Positions 23,797-37,284 of a stretch of 64,000 bases of DNA are shown here, piece by piece. Source of the stretch: Aquilaria yunnanensis (lineage: Eukaryota > Streptophyta > Magnoliopsida > Malvales > Thymelaeaceae); assembly GCA_039654915.1 (NCBI GenBank), contig CM077594.1:98222893-98286892 (forward strand). Reading direction: 5' to 3'. Under the pieces are notes generated by a model. That model saw only the letters and a list, made by a program, of their open reading frames with translations, made no database searches and was not told the DNA's origin. Position 1 is the stretch's first letter. Every line of letters begins with the position of its first letter. Made by a program: the position numbers and the translations under genes.

Positions 23797-25806
23797 CCCT
23801 ATATATATTAGCATGTATAAATCAATTATAGAGCAGGAATAAGGTTGCGTTTAGCAAAATTGTCTTATGTTTCTCCCGTAGCATGAAGCCTAAAATAATG
23901 ATCAAGAAAATATGTATTTTTAATTCTAAAGCTTTAAATATTTTCCTATTTCAATCTAAAAAGAATTTCACTTCTATATGAATCCTAAAAAAAATTTTAC
24001 ACCAATTTTTTCAGATTATAATTTAAACACTGAAAAAAAATTCACTTAGGAAAATTTATAAATTTTAGAAGTAAAAATGCACTATCCAGCAAAAAGACAC
24101 CCAGTGTCACAGAGACGTATACGCAAAGCGAGGCTGATATTTGCACAAAGAAAAAGAAAAAAAAATGATGTGGTTTCGTTTTGTCTGTTTCGGGGATGGA
24201 CGCGTTTTCGCGCCACCATTATAAAATTGGACCAAAGCTGTTGACTTTGACTTGGATCATGTGCTGCCGATCGAGCTCACTCTCCCCTTTTCTTAAAGGA
24301 AAAAACAGAAAAGAAAAATTACTATATACGACCAGTTATCATTTACTAAGGTTTTCAAGACATCTTTAACTACATTTACTCGTTCTCAATTTTTTTTTTC
24401 TATTTATCATATTTTAATGTATCTTTTGTTTTTATTTGATTTGTACATATTCTTTTGAATATAGCATTTGTTACGTAAAGTCTCTATTCTAAATGTTTTT
24501 CACTTTTCCTATAAATGCTCACTATTCAAATTATACTAGTTGGTAAAGGCCAATATTGGATATATGTGTAATATGCTTATGGTTCACAAAATCAATTACA
24601 TTTACAGGGGAAAAGAATCAAAGGTGGCAAATATTTTCCAATTGGGAATGGCCTTTTTCTTTCTTCAGAGAAAAGCTATCCGACATATTATTTTTTTTTT
24701 TTTGATGCAATGATAAAAATAGTTTGTTCAACTGATTAGGATTGGATACTTTCTGTTCTACTAAGGGAGTACTTGTAAATACGACTATAATTAAAGTTTT
24801 GTTCTTGGTACTACCATAAGATGCCATAACTTTAATAGGCCGGACTAGGTTTATATGTAGCTGCCACTGGCTTAGGAATATTTATACGTTAGAAAGATAA
24901 TTAGTTTTATAATTGTACATGAAGTGCCTAATTCATTTCGATTTAAATAATATATTGTTAACTGCTTGATTCACATTTAATATATCATCAAAACATATTA
25001 TTTCTGCTGGATGCGTGTAACTAAATACGAAATTAAGAAAACACATACCGTTCCCGTTAGTAAATAGAATAATAATAATAATAATAATAATAATTCACGA
25101 GTTTTATATACTACAATATTTTCCTCTACCTAGATTGAAGGAAACTCCTCATACCTACGTACATCTGTGGCACGTTATAATTGGAACAAATGTAGTTAAA
25201 AAATTAGAGAAAAAATAGAAGAAAAATATGAAAAAGTACATATAATTAATGATTTAGTGCATATTCTAAACACAATAAATGAAATGGGAAACATATATTA
25301 TAAGACTTAGTAATTAAGTAGTGTGTATATATAGTTATATATGTCCACACAAGCAAACTTGGCACTTGCGTTGCTTCACATGGCCGCAATCACCGCTTCG
25401 CGTTTCCATTAGTCATCACTCGACGTCGCTTCTAACTTTTCCTGCGGGTCAACCCAGCCTTATTTTGCTTCCAATTAAAACTAATACCAACATGAGTAAT
25501 TAACTTTTGAGTTTTATTTTCCTAAATTCATTAATTAACAATTGTGTTTTCTTACAGTCTATACTCTCTGTTTCTTATACTACGGTGGTTCGTGAAAGGG
25601 CAACTAGTTCTTTTTTCACGAACAAGAGAATTGGTCTATCCTGTTGATGCTTTGTAAATAACTTCTATTTATCTTTTTATGGAAATTATTTTTAGCTCAT
25701 CGAAGAATGCATACAAAATGTTTTTTTTTTAATAATCAAGAGCATTTTTATAAGGCACAAAGTTAGCAGATACTTTGTATTTAAAGGAAAGAGGAAAATA
25801 TCTATA
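23797..25806. other. Intergenic, (AAT)n repeat
   Basis: No gene. A trinucleotide repeat of about nine AAT units lies at 25068-25094. The DNA ends at the ATA duplication that flanks the CACTA element. Confidence 0.55.
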
Positions 25807-25824
25807 CACTATTAAAAAAAAAGG

Positions 25825-26125
25825 TTTTCCAACGACCATTTTCAACGGCTTCTCATTGGAAATCTTTAAGTTTCCAACGCGAAGCCGTTGGAAATAAGGC
25901 TATTGGAAAACCATGTGATGAAAATTTTTTTTTGTAAGAGCCCAATACTTAGCTGTTGGAATTTATTTTTTAATCCAAGAGTTTTTTTTCCAACAGCTAA
26001 CTTGCAACAACTTATTATTTTTTTCGAAAATGCAATGGTTAGATTTCCTACGGCTAGGCCATTGGAAAATTCTGTTTGGCTTCATTAGTGTTTTTCCAAT
26101 GACTTTGGCCATTGGAAACATTGCT
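25825..26125. repeat. Left subterminal repeats of CACTA element
   Basis: Repeated, inverted and direct copies of motifs such as TTTCCAACGGCT, GCCGTTGGAAA, CATTGGAAA and CCAACAGCT. In En/Spm these arrays bind the TNPA-type protein. That role here is family knowledge, not seen. Confidence 0.8.
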
Positions 26126-27150
26126 TAAGTTTATTCTAGCCCAAAAACGCTATAGTTCAGTTGAATCTGGCATCCGAAATGCAAATAATCCACATAAGTA
26201 TAGCTTATTATATCAAATATAGTCAAATATTGATCTAAACTAACATAAATGTAGTCATAGATCCTTATAAAAACATACATAATTCAAAATACAGTCGTAC
26301 CATCATCCTAATAACCATCATCCTAATAACTTTCTTGTTCGTAATAAACACATATAGTAGCATGATATACTTCATCTAGTAAATACTCAGACAGACCTCA
26401 TCTACTCATCATCCGATCCTGAGGCATCTATATCGTCTCTAGTAGGCACGGGTGGATGCATGCCAAATGATTGACATATGTATTCCATTTTAGCTCGCTA
26501 CCTCATTTTAAGACACTCCAGCTTCCGCTTATAATATGTTGCTTGTTGAGCGGTATGCTCTGCTAGCACCCACTGTACTTATTTAGTGAACTCTGACGTC
26601 TGAGTGACATCAACATGTTCTGCAGGAGTATTCCCTAGTCATTGTTGTCCAACCACAACATGATGCTCTAATCCAAGGCCAAAAACATGCCCTTTCTCCC
26701 TGCCACAAGCAGCTGCACTTATAATTGCAACCTTATCAATGTCTTGTGAGCCTCATTCTTCATTCATGCTCTACGTTGTTCTTCGATCGCAGCAATTACC
26801 TTTGCCCACACAAGTAAAGGCAAAGATAGGTTATTAATGACACTCATATATGGTATTTAAAAATCTCATATATAATTAGCCCGATAATTACTGTTATTTG
26901 TTCAATCCATTTGTTAACGTATTTACCACTATTTTTCTTATGAGTTTCCTCTATGACCTTGAACAGGCCACGGTCCCTCTTTTTTAGATCTTTCTCCCAC
27001 TACATTGGTTGTTAGTCAAATGAATTTGAATACAACAAAATAACTTAAATTATGTGTAAAAGAGGTTGATAATTTTACCATTCCCTCTTGGTGTACAGTA
27101 ATTGAAAGAAAGCCTCCTGCATAAGTAGCACTGAATCCACCGATCAAGGA
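26126..27150 (-). other. 3' part of CACTA interior, no intact frame
   Basis: Read on the - strand this is a stop-rich continuation of the second En/Spm gene and its downstream sequence. No separate gene was recognised. Confidence 0.4.
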
Positions 27151-27156
27151 AAAGTC

Positions 27157-27396
27157 CTATGATGATGATGCCCGAAGTGTCTTACCCTTTGCTGATCGCT
27201 CCTGAAAATCTGATGAAGCCCACCATTCCTCCATTTGTGCATACTGCGTGTCAGTCATAAAAGATGCCCTTGTTCGTTGTTTCACAGGATCTTTGTCACA
27301 GCGGATGTTTGCCATCTTTGATCTATAGAGAGTAGCTGCCACCATTTGCCAAATGCAATACACCTCATTATGGTGAGCTAGATCCCACTCACACAA
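27157..27396 (-). pseudogene. En/Spm second-gene (TNPA-like / plant transposase) fragment
   Basis: The - strand frame reads VAATLYRSKMANIRCDKDPV and continues through FMTDTQYAQMEEWWAS. This matches the R-S-K-x-N-R ... F-x-x-x-x-x-E region of the plant transposase (Ptta/En/Spm) family that forms the second gene of CACTA elements. Weakly related sequence continues on both sides with stops (for example around 27795-28007). It is a fragment about 80 residues long inside a larger decayed gene. Confidence 0.7.
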
Positions 27397-28149
27397 TCCC
27401 TACACATAAATAAAATTGAAGGAGTCCAACACAACCAACATGCCTGAAAACATTGAAATTGTAAAAAAAACTCATTACCTCAAATATGCGCCACCATGCC
27501 TAAATATCCGTTGGGCTAGCACTTGTTCAATCATGATATAGCTTGAAGTGTACGGTGAAGCATTGAGTAACCAATTGTGTTGCTTTTGATGGAAGGAAGC
27601 TGCATGGAGTGCATGTTCTCACACAATATATATAATTTTTTTGGTACTAAACATACTGCATCTAACATAGACTATTATTGTTGAATAATGGTGCATTATT
27701 TACGTGTTATCGTGAAGGATGATCTGTAAGTGAGCCTGAATTAAGGCATGTGATACTAACTACTGAACATTGGAATTCACACCATCAGGTAGAGCTACAG
27801 GGGCTGAAGTTGATCACATGTACAAGGGTCGGTATTTGGAACAGTTGTTTGTTTTGTTGAGGGCTGTGAATCCGAATGACGTGAATACAATTGGCCTGTC
27901 CAATGTCGTTTGGCAACATCTTTTACTAACACTTCTTTCATCTGTGCATACATGTCTTTCCCTAGATGACGTTTATACATAGTTTCACCTTTTGGTGGCA
28001 TCTGCATTAGTTACAAAAAGCATACAACATTTTAGAAAGATAACATAAGGTAAACAAGTCATACTATTGCCCCTGAACATATCAGAGTAAAGTTGAACTT
28101 AATATTTACATATTAGAAGTAATTCCATGTTCATGATATAGTCGATATC

Positions 28150-31100
28150 CATTATTGTCATTAGATTATGCTTCTGAATCGTTATTCTCAGTATCCCTAG
28201 ATTTAAAGTCATCTTCTTCATCTGTTGCCTCAAGAAACTCCTCTTCCAAAGAATCATCGTCATGTTGCAAAGTTCATTCCGTGATCAACATGTCTTCATC
28301 TACAGCTTCCCCAACTTTTGTTTTAACTAAATTGTCAATTAGGTCATCCATAATTATAGAAAGATTGCTTAAACCACCCAATGATTCTTCCTAAAATGCA
28401 TCTTCTACCTCATATACATTATAATGAATGATGCGTCTGTTTGATTTTCAAAACGGCTGACCACCATATTTTTTCACATGACATTGTTGGGTAAGAGGTG
28501 TAGTAAACTTGATCAGCTTGGAAAGCAAGAATGAATGGGTCAAACTTCCCATATCGGTAACCATCATGAACCTCAACTATACCATATTGTTTATGAACCC
28601 GAGTTCCACGATTAGCTGTAGGGTCAAACCAAACACACCTAAACAATCCAAGATTTTGTGTGTGGCTATCCCGCACATTCAAGTTGAATGATTTCTTGCA
28701 ACACCCCATAAAAATCACATTCAACCTCACTTGATCCTGAAGTCCTTATACATACTTCAATGTTATATGTGGATTTATCGTGACCCCAGTTGCTGATGTG
28801 GAACTTGTAACCATTTATGAAATAAACAGGCAAAGTCTCAACATGACGTGATGGGCTGCATGTAACACCCCACAACATGCGATCCATGATATTATTACGC
28901 AGATCATCCACCTAATTACATATCAATAATATGAATAAGTGTTATGGTTCTGAAACTAAGAATGGCTCAAGTTCAAGTGTAGGAAACTTACATAGTTTCT
29001 AAGCCATGTGCCAAAGTTATTTTCAATGTAGACATCCAGGTCTGACAAAGCTAAATTGGGGTCATGCTTATGTACTTCATCAACAAACAACCTACAAGTT
29101 ATCAATAATAATCAGTAGAGCAAAAACTATTTGTCGGTATATAAAGGAAAAAAAACACTATGGCTTTTACTTGAGGTACGACTTCACCTTGTTACAATTT
29201 AGTAAGACATATACAGTAGTGACCCTCATTTTATTTTCATCAAGATATTGATATTTTGATGCACCATATAAATGACCCAGGTATCTAAAGATAGACCACA
29301 ATGATTCATCATAGGTTCCTAGTTCGCCATCATCATTTCAAGGAATTCTAGTTGCCATACATGGAATATGGGATTCAATGTAATGTAAGCAAAATGTAGA
29401 GGTCTCATCAATTAGATAGGCTTCGCAAATCGAACCCTCCACATAAGTCTTATTTGATACTTTCATTTTGAAGTCATGCATGCAACGCTCAAATTTATAC
29501 ATCCACTTATACTGAATGGACCCTCCAACCCTTGTTTCATAAGGTAGATGGACCGACAAATGTTCCATTGAATCGAAAAAAGTAGGCGGAAATATTCTCT
29601 CCAACTTGTAGAGTATGACATGAATATTGGGTTCTAACACAACCATGTGATTGACATCTAATTCTAGGGAGCATAAATCTTAGAAAAATTGGCTTAACTC
29701 AATCAACGGTTTCCATATATTTTCAAGTAACGCTTGAAGGGCTATTGGAAGAAGTTGCTACATTATTACATGACAATCATGGCTTTTCATACCAGACATA
29801 TGACTAACATTATTGTCAACACATGCTGTACTCTAGCAGTTGTAACCCAAGTGTAGGTTGTCGCAAGTAATAAAATCTCGGGAGTCCGAGTGTCGAACCA
29901 GAGGGAAGTGAATTAAAAATGTAAATTACAGGATTTTAAGAGAAAAAGTATTTGGTGGAATGTGTGAACAAGTGTGAATTAAAATTGAAATTCAAATAAA
30001 ATAGCTAAGGTTAGGGGATCCACTTTTAGTATATTGGTTATGATTAATTTTAGCCCATCTTACCACTCAATTAGGATCCACACATAAAGGAGGTCCTAAT
30101 CGGGGAATTTAGTTAGTATTAATGTTTATTGATCTTAAAACACCAACGCTTGCTAATGGGTTCAAGTATCCATCATGCCAACCTTTGTCGATAATAACTC
30201 AAAATTCCAATATAACCAGCAGAGCCATGTTCTGCAGAAGGAATCAAGCAGCTTTTGTACCAATAATTTGACAATGATGAATCAAAACTCCTACTTAACA
30301 AGGAAGGAAGTTAAATAGATTAAGGAAGAAAATACTGTTAACGTTGTGATCCATTCAAATTAATCATAACCTCTATACCAAAAGCTTCACCCTTTCACCT
30401 TAGCAAAAAGAAGATTAGTTAGACATAATAAAAGTAAAAAATATATAGAAAGATGAAATAAACATAGATTAAAAGATCAAGAACGAAGAAGAAGAAGAAC
30501 AAGAAAATACTTGGACAGAGCTTCGGTATTGAAAACTAGAACAAGAACAAAAGAAAGAATCTAAAGAGATACAAGAACATGGAAATAGCTTAAGAAAATG
30601 GCCACCTTCACCTTCCCCCCAAGGTGCCTATTTATAGAGTTTTGGGGTAGGTGAAATGGTAAAAATAAAATGGTAAAATTTAGGTAAATATAAATCAATA
30701 ATTATAGGCCACAACTTCTTTTAATTTTTTGACCATCGTAGACATCAGATCAGCTCTTCTTCAAAGCATGAAAGTTGTAAATCTCCTATTTAGCTTCGAA
30801 TTGATAGCTTGCTCATTTAAATCGGACATCCATAGCTCAAGTTATGATTTTTCTACCGAAACTGCTCTTCAGCACACGAAAGAACAAATGATCTCATCGA
30901 TAATCAGATTTTGGCAATGAAAATGATCAAACTAGCTTGCGAAATGAAGCAGAGTTGAAGATCTATGTGTTGGATTTCAGATGAATTTAGAATCACTTAG
31001 TTCTGATGCCTATAGCTCCAGATATGATTTTTTTTTCTTGTAAAGAGCCGCCAAGTGATAATTATACCTACATAAAAAAATAATTATTTAATATATATAT

Positions 31101-33261
31101 ATTAATATTAATGAACAGTAAACCGTGTATGTATAATGAATATGCATATGAACAGTGAAATACGTGTATGAACAGTAAGTTTGTGAATAGTAACTGTGAA
31201 TAGTAAAAAAGTGTGAATAGTAAACCCTGGTGGAAAAATGTTCAAAATATAGAAATTAATCATACTTAAAGTGTATAATGATAATTTAATTCCTTAATAA
31301 CAATACACTTATGAGTATTCATCAACACACCTTCCAATGTTTGATGCATAGCTGTTTGGGAGTCTATGTGCTTTAACCCAATTGAGCACATCTACTTTTT
31401 GCTATTTGTTTAATGTAAAAGTGGCTTTGGGTTTGAATGCTCGGCCGTCGGCTTGAGGAATCAAATTTAGCTCTGATCGACTACACAACATCTTAAGGTC
31501 CTTGCGAGCTTTTACCTTGTCCTTAGTTTTATTCCTTACATCCATCACTATGTTTCATATATTGTCAAAAACGTTCTTCTCTATACGTATGACATCCAAA
31601 TTATGATGGATTAAATTATTTTTTCAGTAAAGCAACTCTAAAAAAATACTTCATTTTGACCAATTATTAGTTTTTCCATGACCTGGTATGGTACAAACCT
31701 GGCCATTGTGAACAACAGAAGACAAATTCGAGATACATTCAAATATTGATTCAGGTGGAAGACGCTTAGGAGGCAACGATTTCTCAACTTTTTCTTTCTT
31801 AAAAGTAACTTTGTTTTTTCTATATGGGTAATCCAACTCGAGAAATTGCTGATGACAATCAAAGAAGAAAGTTTTCCCCCATTGCTCAAGCTGGAAGACT
31901 TTACTATTATCCATGTAAATAGGGTAAGATAACCTCCTATGAATCATTCAACTGGATAGCATCCCATAAGCCAAGAATTCATTTATGATCCACAAAACTG
32001 AAGCTTATAGCTAGAAAAAAAAAATTCAATGAAACATCCCATGTTTTAACACCATCTTCCCATAATTGCTTTAATTCATCAATAAGAGGTTGTAAATACA
32101 CATCAATATTCTAACGTAGACTTCAAGAGCCTGGTACCAATGAAGTAAAAAACATATATGGTTTCTTCATATACATCAATGAAGGTAAATTATAAGGAGT
32201 AACGATTACCGGCCAACATGAATATTGTTTACTAGAGTTTTCAAATAGACAAAGCCATCAAAACAAACACCAAGGCGAATATTTCGGGACTCCAAGGCAA
32301 ACCACAGATATGTGCAATCAAAATGTTTCCATGTTTCCTCATTTAAAGGAAATTTTAAAACATTTGGCTCGGATCGATGCTCACTGTGCCATCTCATATG
32401 CTCTGCAGTTGAAAGTGAAACATATAGTCGCTAAAGGCGAGGAGTTAGTGGTAAATTGTGCATGGTATTTCTTGCTCTATCTTTATCCCTTCCAACTTTT
32501 CTCATCTTAAACAGGGATTCACCACAAAACTTGCAATTTGTGGCATATTTATCCTTATTCTAAAACAACATGTAGTCGTTAACACATACATCAATTTTAA
32601 TATGTGCAAGACCTAGTTGTGAAACTATTTTCTTCATCTTATATCAATTGGATGACATCTTGCTATCATTAGGTTGTGTCTCTTTCATCAAAGCCGTGAC
32701 ACCATTATAATAGCCTTTTGGTATGTGATATTCTGCTTTAAGGTTTAATAAATGAACTGTAGCGAATAACTCAGAATGTGTATCACATCTATCCCATAGA
32801 GGTGTAGTTGCTGAGTGCAATAAATCAGAAAATCATCTAAAATTTTTATTAGGTTACTCATCCACTTGAGTGAAATTCTGATGGGAACTTGGTCTGACTG
32901 CATCAAACACCATCCAAGCATATGGGTTTACATTTGAACTATGCTTATATTGATTATACTAATCAAAATTATCAAATAGCTGATCCGGAGAGTCATTAAA
33001 CAGGTCCTCATAAGTTGTTCAGTTTAAGTAATAAAGCACGAAACCCCATTTGTATAGATGAACTCTAACGTCATCACAATCCTTAAACATCAAATTTTTA
33101 CATCTCCTACACGGGCAACGTATTTTTTCTCCATCCATATAGCCTGGATTACTGCAAACAAATGTTATAAACTGCTCAACCCATATCTCTCACTCCTCTT
33201 TGTACCTAAATTGCCTAGGTAATAAACGATTGCTATACATCCAACTACATTCTTGTTCCAT
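28150..33261 (-). pseudogene. TNP2-type CACTA transposase gene, broken
   Basis: The start is an ATG at 33261 on the - strand: CSWMYSNRLLPRQFRYKEE, then an in-frame TGA at 33190-33192, then FVCSNPGYMDGEKIRCPC with a cysteine cluster (transposase-associated domain). The core follows: GLAHIKIDVCVNDYML, CKFCGES and MRWHSEHR at about 32380-32600, then FFDCHQQFLELDYPYRKNK at about 31810-31870 and NWVKAHRLPNSYASNIGR just before a 1.5-kb insertion. It resumes at 29823 with SGMKSHDCHVIM, then the DUF4218-type block (29338-29646), the DUF4216-type block (28419-28911) and an acidic tail (EEEFLEATDEEDD, about 28220-28260). There are many stops besides the insertion. Confidence 0.9.
29824..31324 (-). mobile_element. 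Solo LTR nested in the CACTA transposase
   Basis: 1501 bp beginning TGCTGTACTCTAGC and ending TATTCATCA on the + strand, so TG...CA ends. It is flanked by the perfect 5-bp duplication ACACA (29819-29823 and 31325-31329). Removing it and one ACACA restores the transposase reading between the NIGR and CVDN residues. The - strand end contains GGTTCGACACTCGGACTCC and TTGCGACAACC, wording common in Ty3/Gypsy Tat/Ogre-type LTR ends. This suggests a reverse-oriented Gypsy solo LTR. No primer site, polypurine tract or coding sequence is present, which fits LTR-LTR recombination. Confidence 0.88.
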
Positions 33262-33529
33262 GACGTCCTACAAATGCAAATTATATATTTACCTTTACGA
33301 CATCTCAAAAAGCATGAACAAAGAAAATTAATTCACTAAATTAAAAAAATTAAAAAATAAATCCACAAATTACGTATACCAATGGGCAACATATTATTTT
33401 TTATGCATAAATATTGCACCCAATTAAACAATGTTAGTTAAAACTAACAATATACTAATTTCTAATTAAATCCTTAAATCAGAAAAATTTAAATAACTTC
33501 TAGAAAAATTACATATATTAATGCGTATT

Positions 33530-33714
33530 TAGAGTTTAGGGTTTAGCTAGGGTTAATACTAGTTAGGTTTAAGGTTTAGGCTTTAGGGGTATAGAATTAT
33601 GGTTTAGGGTTTAATTTGCATTTAAGGATATGGGTTTAGGGTTTGTATTTAAGGTTTAGGGTTAATGGTATATTAGTTTTAGGGTTTAGGCTTTAGGGTT
33701 TAGGAATATAATGT
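33530..33714 (+). repeat. Degenerate telomere-like TTTAGGG array
   Basis: About a dozen exact or one-mismatch TTTAGGG units (GGGTTTAGGGTTT and variants such as TTTAAGG and GCTTTAGGG) inside the CACTA element, upstream of its transposase start. The array is too degenerate to be a functional telomere. A similar array lies at 59502-59940. Confidence 0.85.
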
Positions 33715-33853
33715 GTCATATATTATAATGTATATATCATTTATAGTATAATGTATCATATATATTATTATTATTATATAAATATTTTATATATCCCGAA
33801 CACATTGGAAATTTTGGTTTTAATACATATAGTGAGATTGGATCTCCCTAATA

Positions 33854-33854
<1 letters not shown>

Positions 33855-33887
<33 letters not shown>

Positions 33888-33888
33888 T
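33855..33888 (+). repeat. (ATT)n microsatellite
   Basis: About eleven ATT units in the 5' non-coding part of the CACTA element. Confidence 0.9.
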
Positions 33889-34907
33889 GCATATCTTATA
33901 TTAAAAATCAAACTTAATCAAACAAACTTATTTAAATCTAACAATATAGTCATTTTCTATTAATTCTGTAAATTAAAAAATTAAAAAATAAATCCAAAAA
34001 TTGCATATACCAATGGGCAACATATTATTTTTAATTTCATGCATAAATATTGCACCCAATTAAACAATGCTAATTAAAACTAACAATATACTTATTTCCA
34101 ATTAAATCCTTAAATCAAAAAAATTGAAAAAACTTCCACAAAAATTATATATATTAATGGGTAACCTATGAACTTTAATTTCAAACATAAATATCCCACC
34201 TAATACAACAAACTTAATTAGCACTAAAAGTATACTAATATTGTATTAAATCCCAAAATTAAAAACAAAACCACACCTATCAATAATAGTTTAACACATA
34301 AATATACTACCCAATTAAACAAATTTAATTAAAACTGATAATATACTAATTTTATATTAAACCCAAAATTTTAAAAAATTAACAAAATAGGCATAAATTT
34401 GAAATATCAATGGGTAACCTAAATACTTCACTTCCAACTATTAACAACTACAAATCACCTACATTTCACATATTTCTAGCCAAATTAACTAAGAAACTTT
34501 TGGATTTATTGCATTTTTTGTGAAAAAAATGAAAATGAATGAGAAAATAAATACTTGAACATCTTACCTCAAATAAAAAAATGAACCTTCAAAATGAGTG
34601 GGAATGGATTTGAATCTGGAAACACAAGTAAAATATTGCACCCATTATACCTAAATCTTCAAAGAACTAAAAAAATTAAAAATATGAAAAGAAAAACAAA
34701 AAAACATAAAAATAACAAAAACTCACCAGATCTACAAGTTTAAGCTGAAGATTAGCCAATCATGATGTTGAACAAGTGGGATTTGGCATCCTTCAACCTC
34801 TATGTGCAGTGTGCATGTGGGAGAGGAAGAGAGATGAAGAATGAGTGAAAGATGAAGCAGAGAGAAAATGGCCGAATTTGGAGATGAGGGATGATTTAAA
34901 ATTTTCA

Positions 34908-35140
34908 TTTCCAATAGTCTAGGCTGTTGGAAAAATTCACCCAAAATGCACCATTTAAATTAAATGTTAAACGTACCATATAACTTAAATATTTTCTAAC
35001 GGCTAGAGCCATTGGAAATGATCCAAATAAAACGTACCATTTAAATAATACACATTTCCAACGGTTGGGCCGTAGGAGAAATTTTTTCACAGTTGCCATC
35101 GAATTGGCCATTGAAAAAAGGGCCGTTGAAAAACAGAGTT
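34908..35140. repeat. Right subterminal repeats of CACTA element
   Basis: Copies of TTTCCAACGG, GGCTGTTGGAAAA, GCCATTGGAAA and GGGCCGTTG, matching the motif set of the left subterminal zone and of the shorter element at 39409-40874. Confidence 0.8.
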
Positions 35141-35155
35141 TTTTTAGTAGTGATA

Positions 35156-37239
35156 TTTTCGGGACCTAAAAACTAGCTGGACCAACATTTAATGGCATTT
35201 TTGTGGAAAAATGATAGAGATTGGAGTCAAACTCCACACCGCAAGCCATGTCATTTGGCCACTTTGCTAGAGTAGTAAAGACATAAAATATTAATTTTAA
35301 AGCCTTATGGAGCAGTACTCTTGAATTTGACCTTTTTAACAAAACAAAACAAGAGATCATGGATGTTATTTCCATTCACGGGTTTTATTTTGTTCTTATT
35401 TATTTATTTTTTCCTGAGGTAACTTTTTTTTTTAGTGTTTCATATATATATATATATATATGTTTAGAGCTGCTCGTTTTCTTTGTAAATTATATTCTTA
35501 TTCTCAAGTTCTATTCCAATAGTATATATATAATAGTGTACCTATTCTTTGAAGTAGTTTAGAATACTAATCTCCTATAGGTTTTCAAAAACATAATAAT
35601 GGAAGAGTAGGTTTAATTAATTATACATGTCTTCGGCTGAGCCTCTTTCTTTGCTTTTCCATTGGCATGTTTTGCTAGTGCTTTGCTGGCTTGATGGTTG
35701 TTCATATCGACTATATATCTCTTGTATCAGTTGGTTTTTTTTTATGATATGTGATGCTTTTTTATAAAAAAAAAATTAATTATGCATGTCCAGAGTTTAG
35801 TCAATTTGTTTCAGCTTAATTCAAAATGGTTTATTTTATTTGTATGTCTTTTTAACCATGGAACCACTTTCAGTTGAAATGTAATATTATTTATGTGTAA
35901 TAATCCATTTATTGTAAAATTTAACGTGATAAAAAAGTTATTTTGAAAGGATTATTATACCTACATAATTTTGGATTTCAAATGAAATTGGTTCCAGATA
36001 AAAAAGATGTATAAATAACAAAAATATTTTTAGATTAAATTGACTTAAGTTAAAATAAATTTGTTTTATGATATGTATAAATCAAGTAATATCCATAAAA
36101 AAAATCAAACAATGAACAAGGTATGAGGCATTCAATTTTGAAATATAGGAGGAACATATATAAACAATTAATCCCTAAATTTTATTATTATTGACTTGGT
36201 CTCACCTAAAGACCGTGGTTGATGTCCAATTCATGTTTATTGCTAGTTTGACGGTGAAGACTATAGTCTGGCAAAAGGGTTGAGGGAGAAGAAAAGATAA
36301 ATAGATAGACAAACAGATAGATAGTGACTATTAATGATGTTTTTTTACAAAAGATGCTTCACTTCAATTAAAAGCAAGTAAAACGACATATTACAAATCA
36401 ATAATGATATAAGATTATAAAAGACAACAAAAATATAAAGCTGACTACTCGTTCTTATATGACACCAAATGAAAAAAGAAAAGTCAAATCAAATCAAATC
36501 TTTCATATAGACAAAAATAAATTTAGAATATAGAATTTACAAATAGTTGGAACAAAACTCAAAACAAACTGATAATAACCAGATAATACTGGAATCAGCT
36601 GTCAGATATTAAAGACCTAAAAAAAAGTATCTACAAAAGTAAAAAAGGCAACTTATTAAATATAAAAAAATAAACAATTGTTAAAATAAATAAAAGGATA
36701 AGTTCAAAGTATAAACAATGTGATTATTATTTAATTGGGTACTTAATCCCAATTAAAAAAGCGAAATCTGCCGAGGATCATGCTTGGGGGATTAAATAAC
36801 ATAAAACTAATGGGAGAGGCGAATAAGTGGTTGGCCTTAGATTCTAGAGCCAATACGTATTCACGAGCAAAAGAATTGAGAAGTTTCTCTCTCACAACCG
36901 CCACTAGTGGAGGGATGTCAATACCAATCTAGAAACAGAATCATTAACCGTGACATCCTCAGAACAAATTTTCAACTTAGTACAAGTGACACTATTAATT
37001 AAATTTTTATAAAGAAAAACACACCGTAAACGCTAGCTCTATTGCTAAATAGCCTAAATTAGTTAGTTTAGTTGAATATTAGAATCAAGAACAATTATAC
37101 TGATCCTGCTGCGTATTTTATTAGGTATATTTTCTTAAATGTTTTTCTGATGAATAAAGTCTTCATTTAAAAAAAAAAATTTATCACATCCATCAGTCAT
37201 GTTATATAACGGTTACGATTCAAGTGTAGTCTCTAAATG

Positions 37240-37284
<45 letters not shown>

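Larger units (their letters stand above)
25807..35152 (-). mobile_element. CACTA (En/Spm) DNA transposon, complete ends, inactive
   Basis: The left end is CACTATTAAAAAAAAAGG. The right end on the - strand is CACTACTAAAAAAACTC. Both are flanked by the trinucleotide ATA (25804-25806 and 35153-35155), the 3-bp duplication expected of CACTA elements. The element is 9346 bp including a 1.5-kb nested solo LTR. Subterminal zones (about 25825-26125 and 34908-35140) carry many copies of TTTCCAACGGC and its inverse. The interior on the - strand holds a TNP2-type transposase gene and a second En/Spm gene, both broken by stops. It could be mobilised only in trans, if at all. Confidence 0.95.

Noticed and set aside
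33530..33714. Possible true telomere or chromosome end
   Set aside because: Repeats are degenerate, interspersed with AT-rich spacers, and lie inside a transposon with intact termini on both sides.
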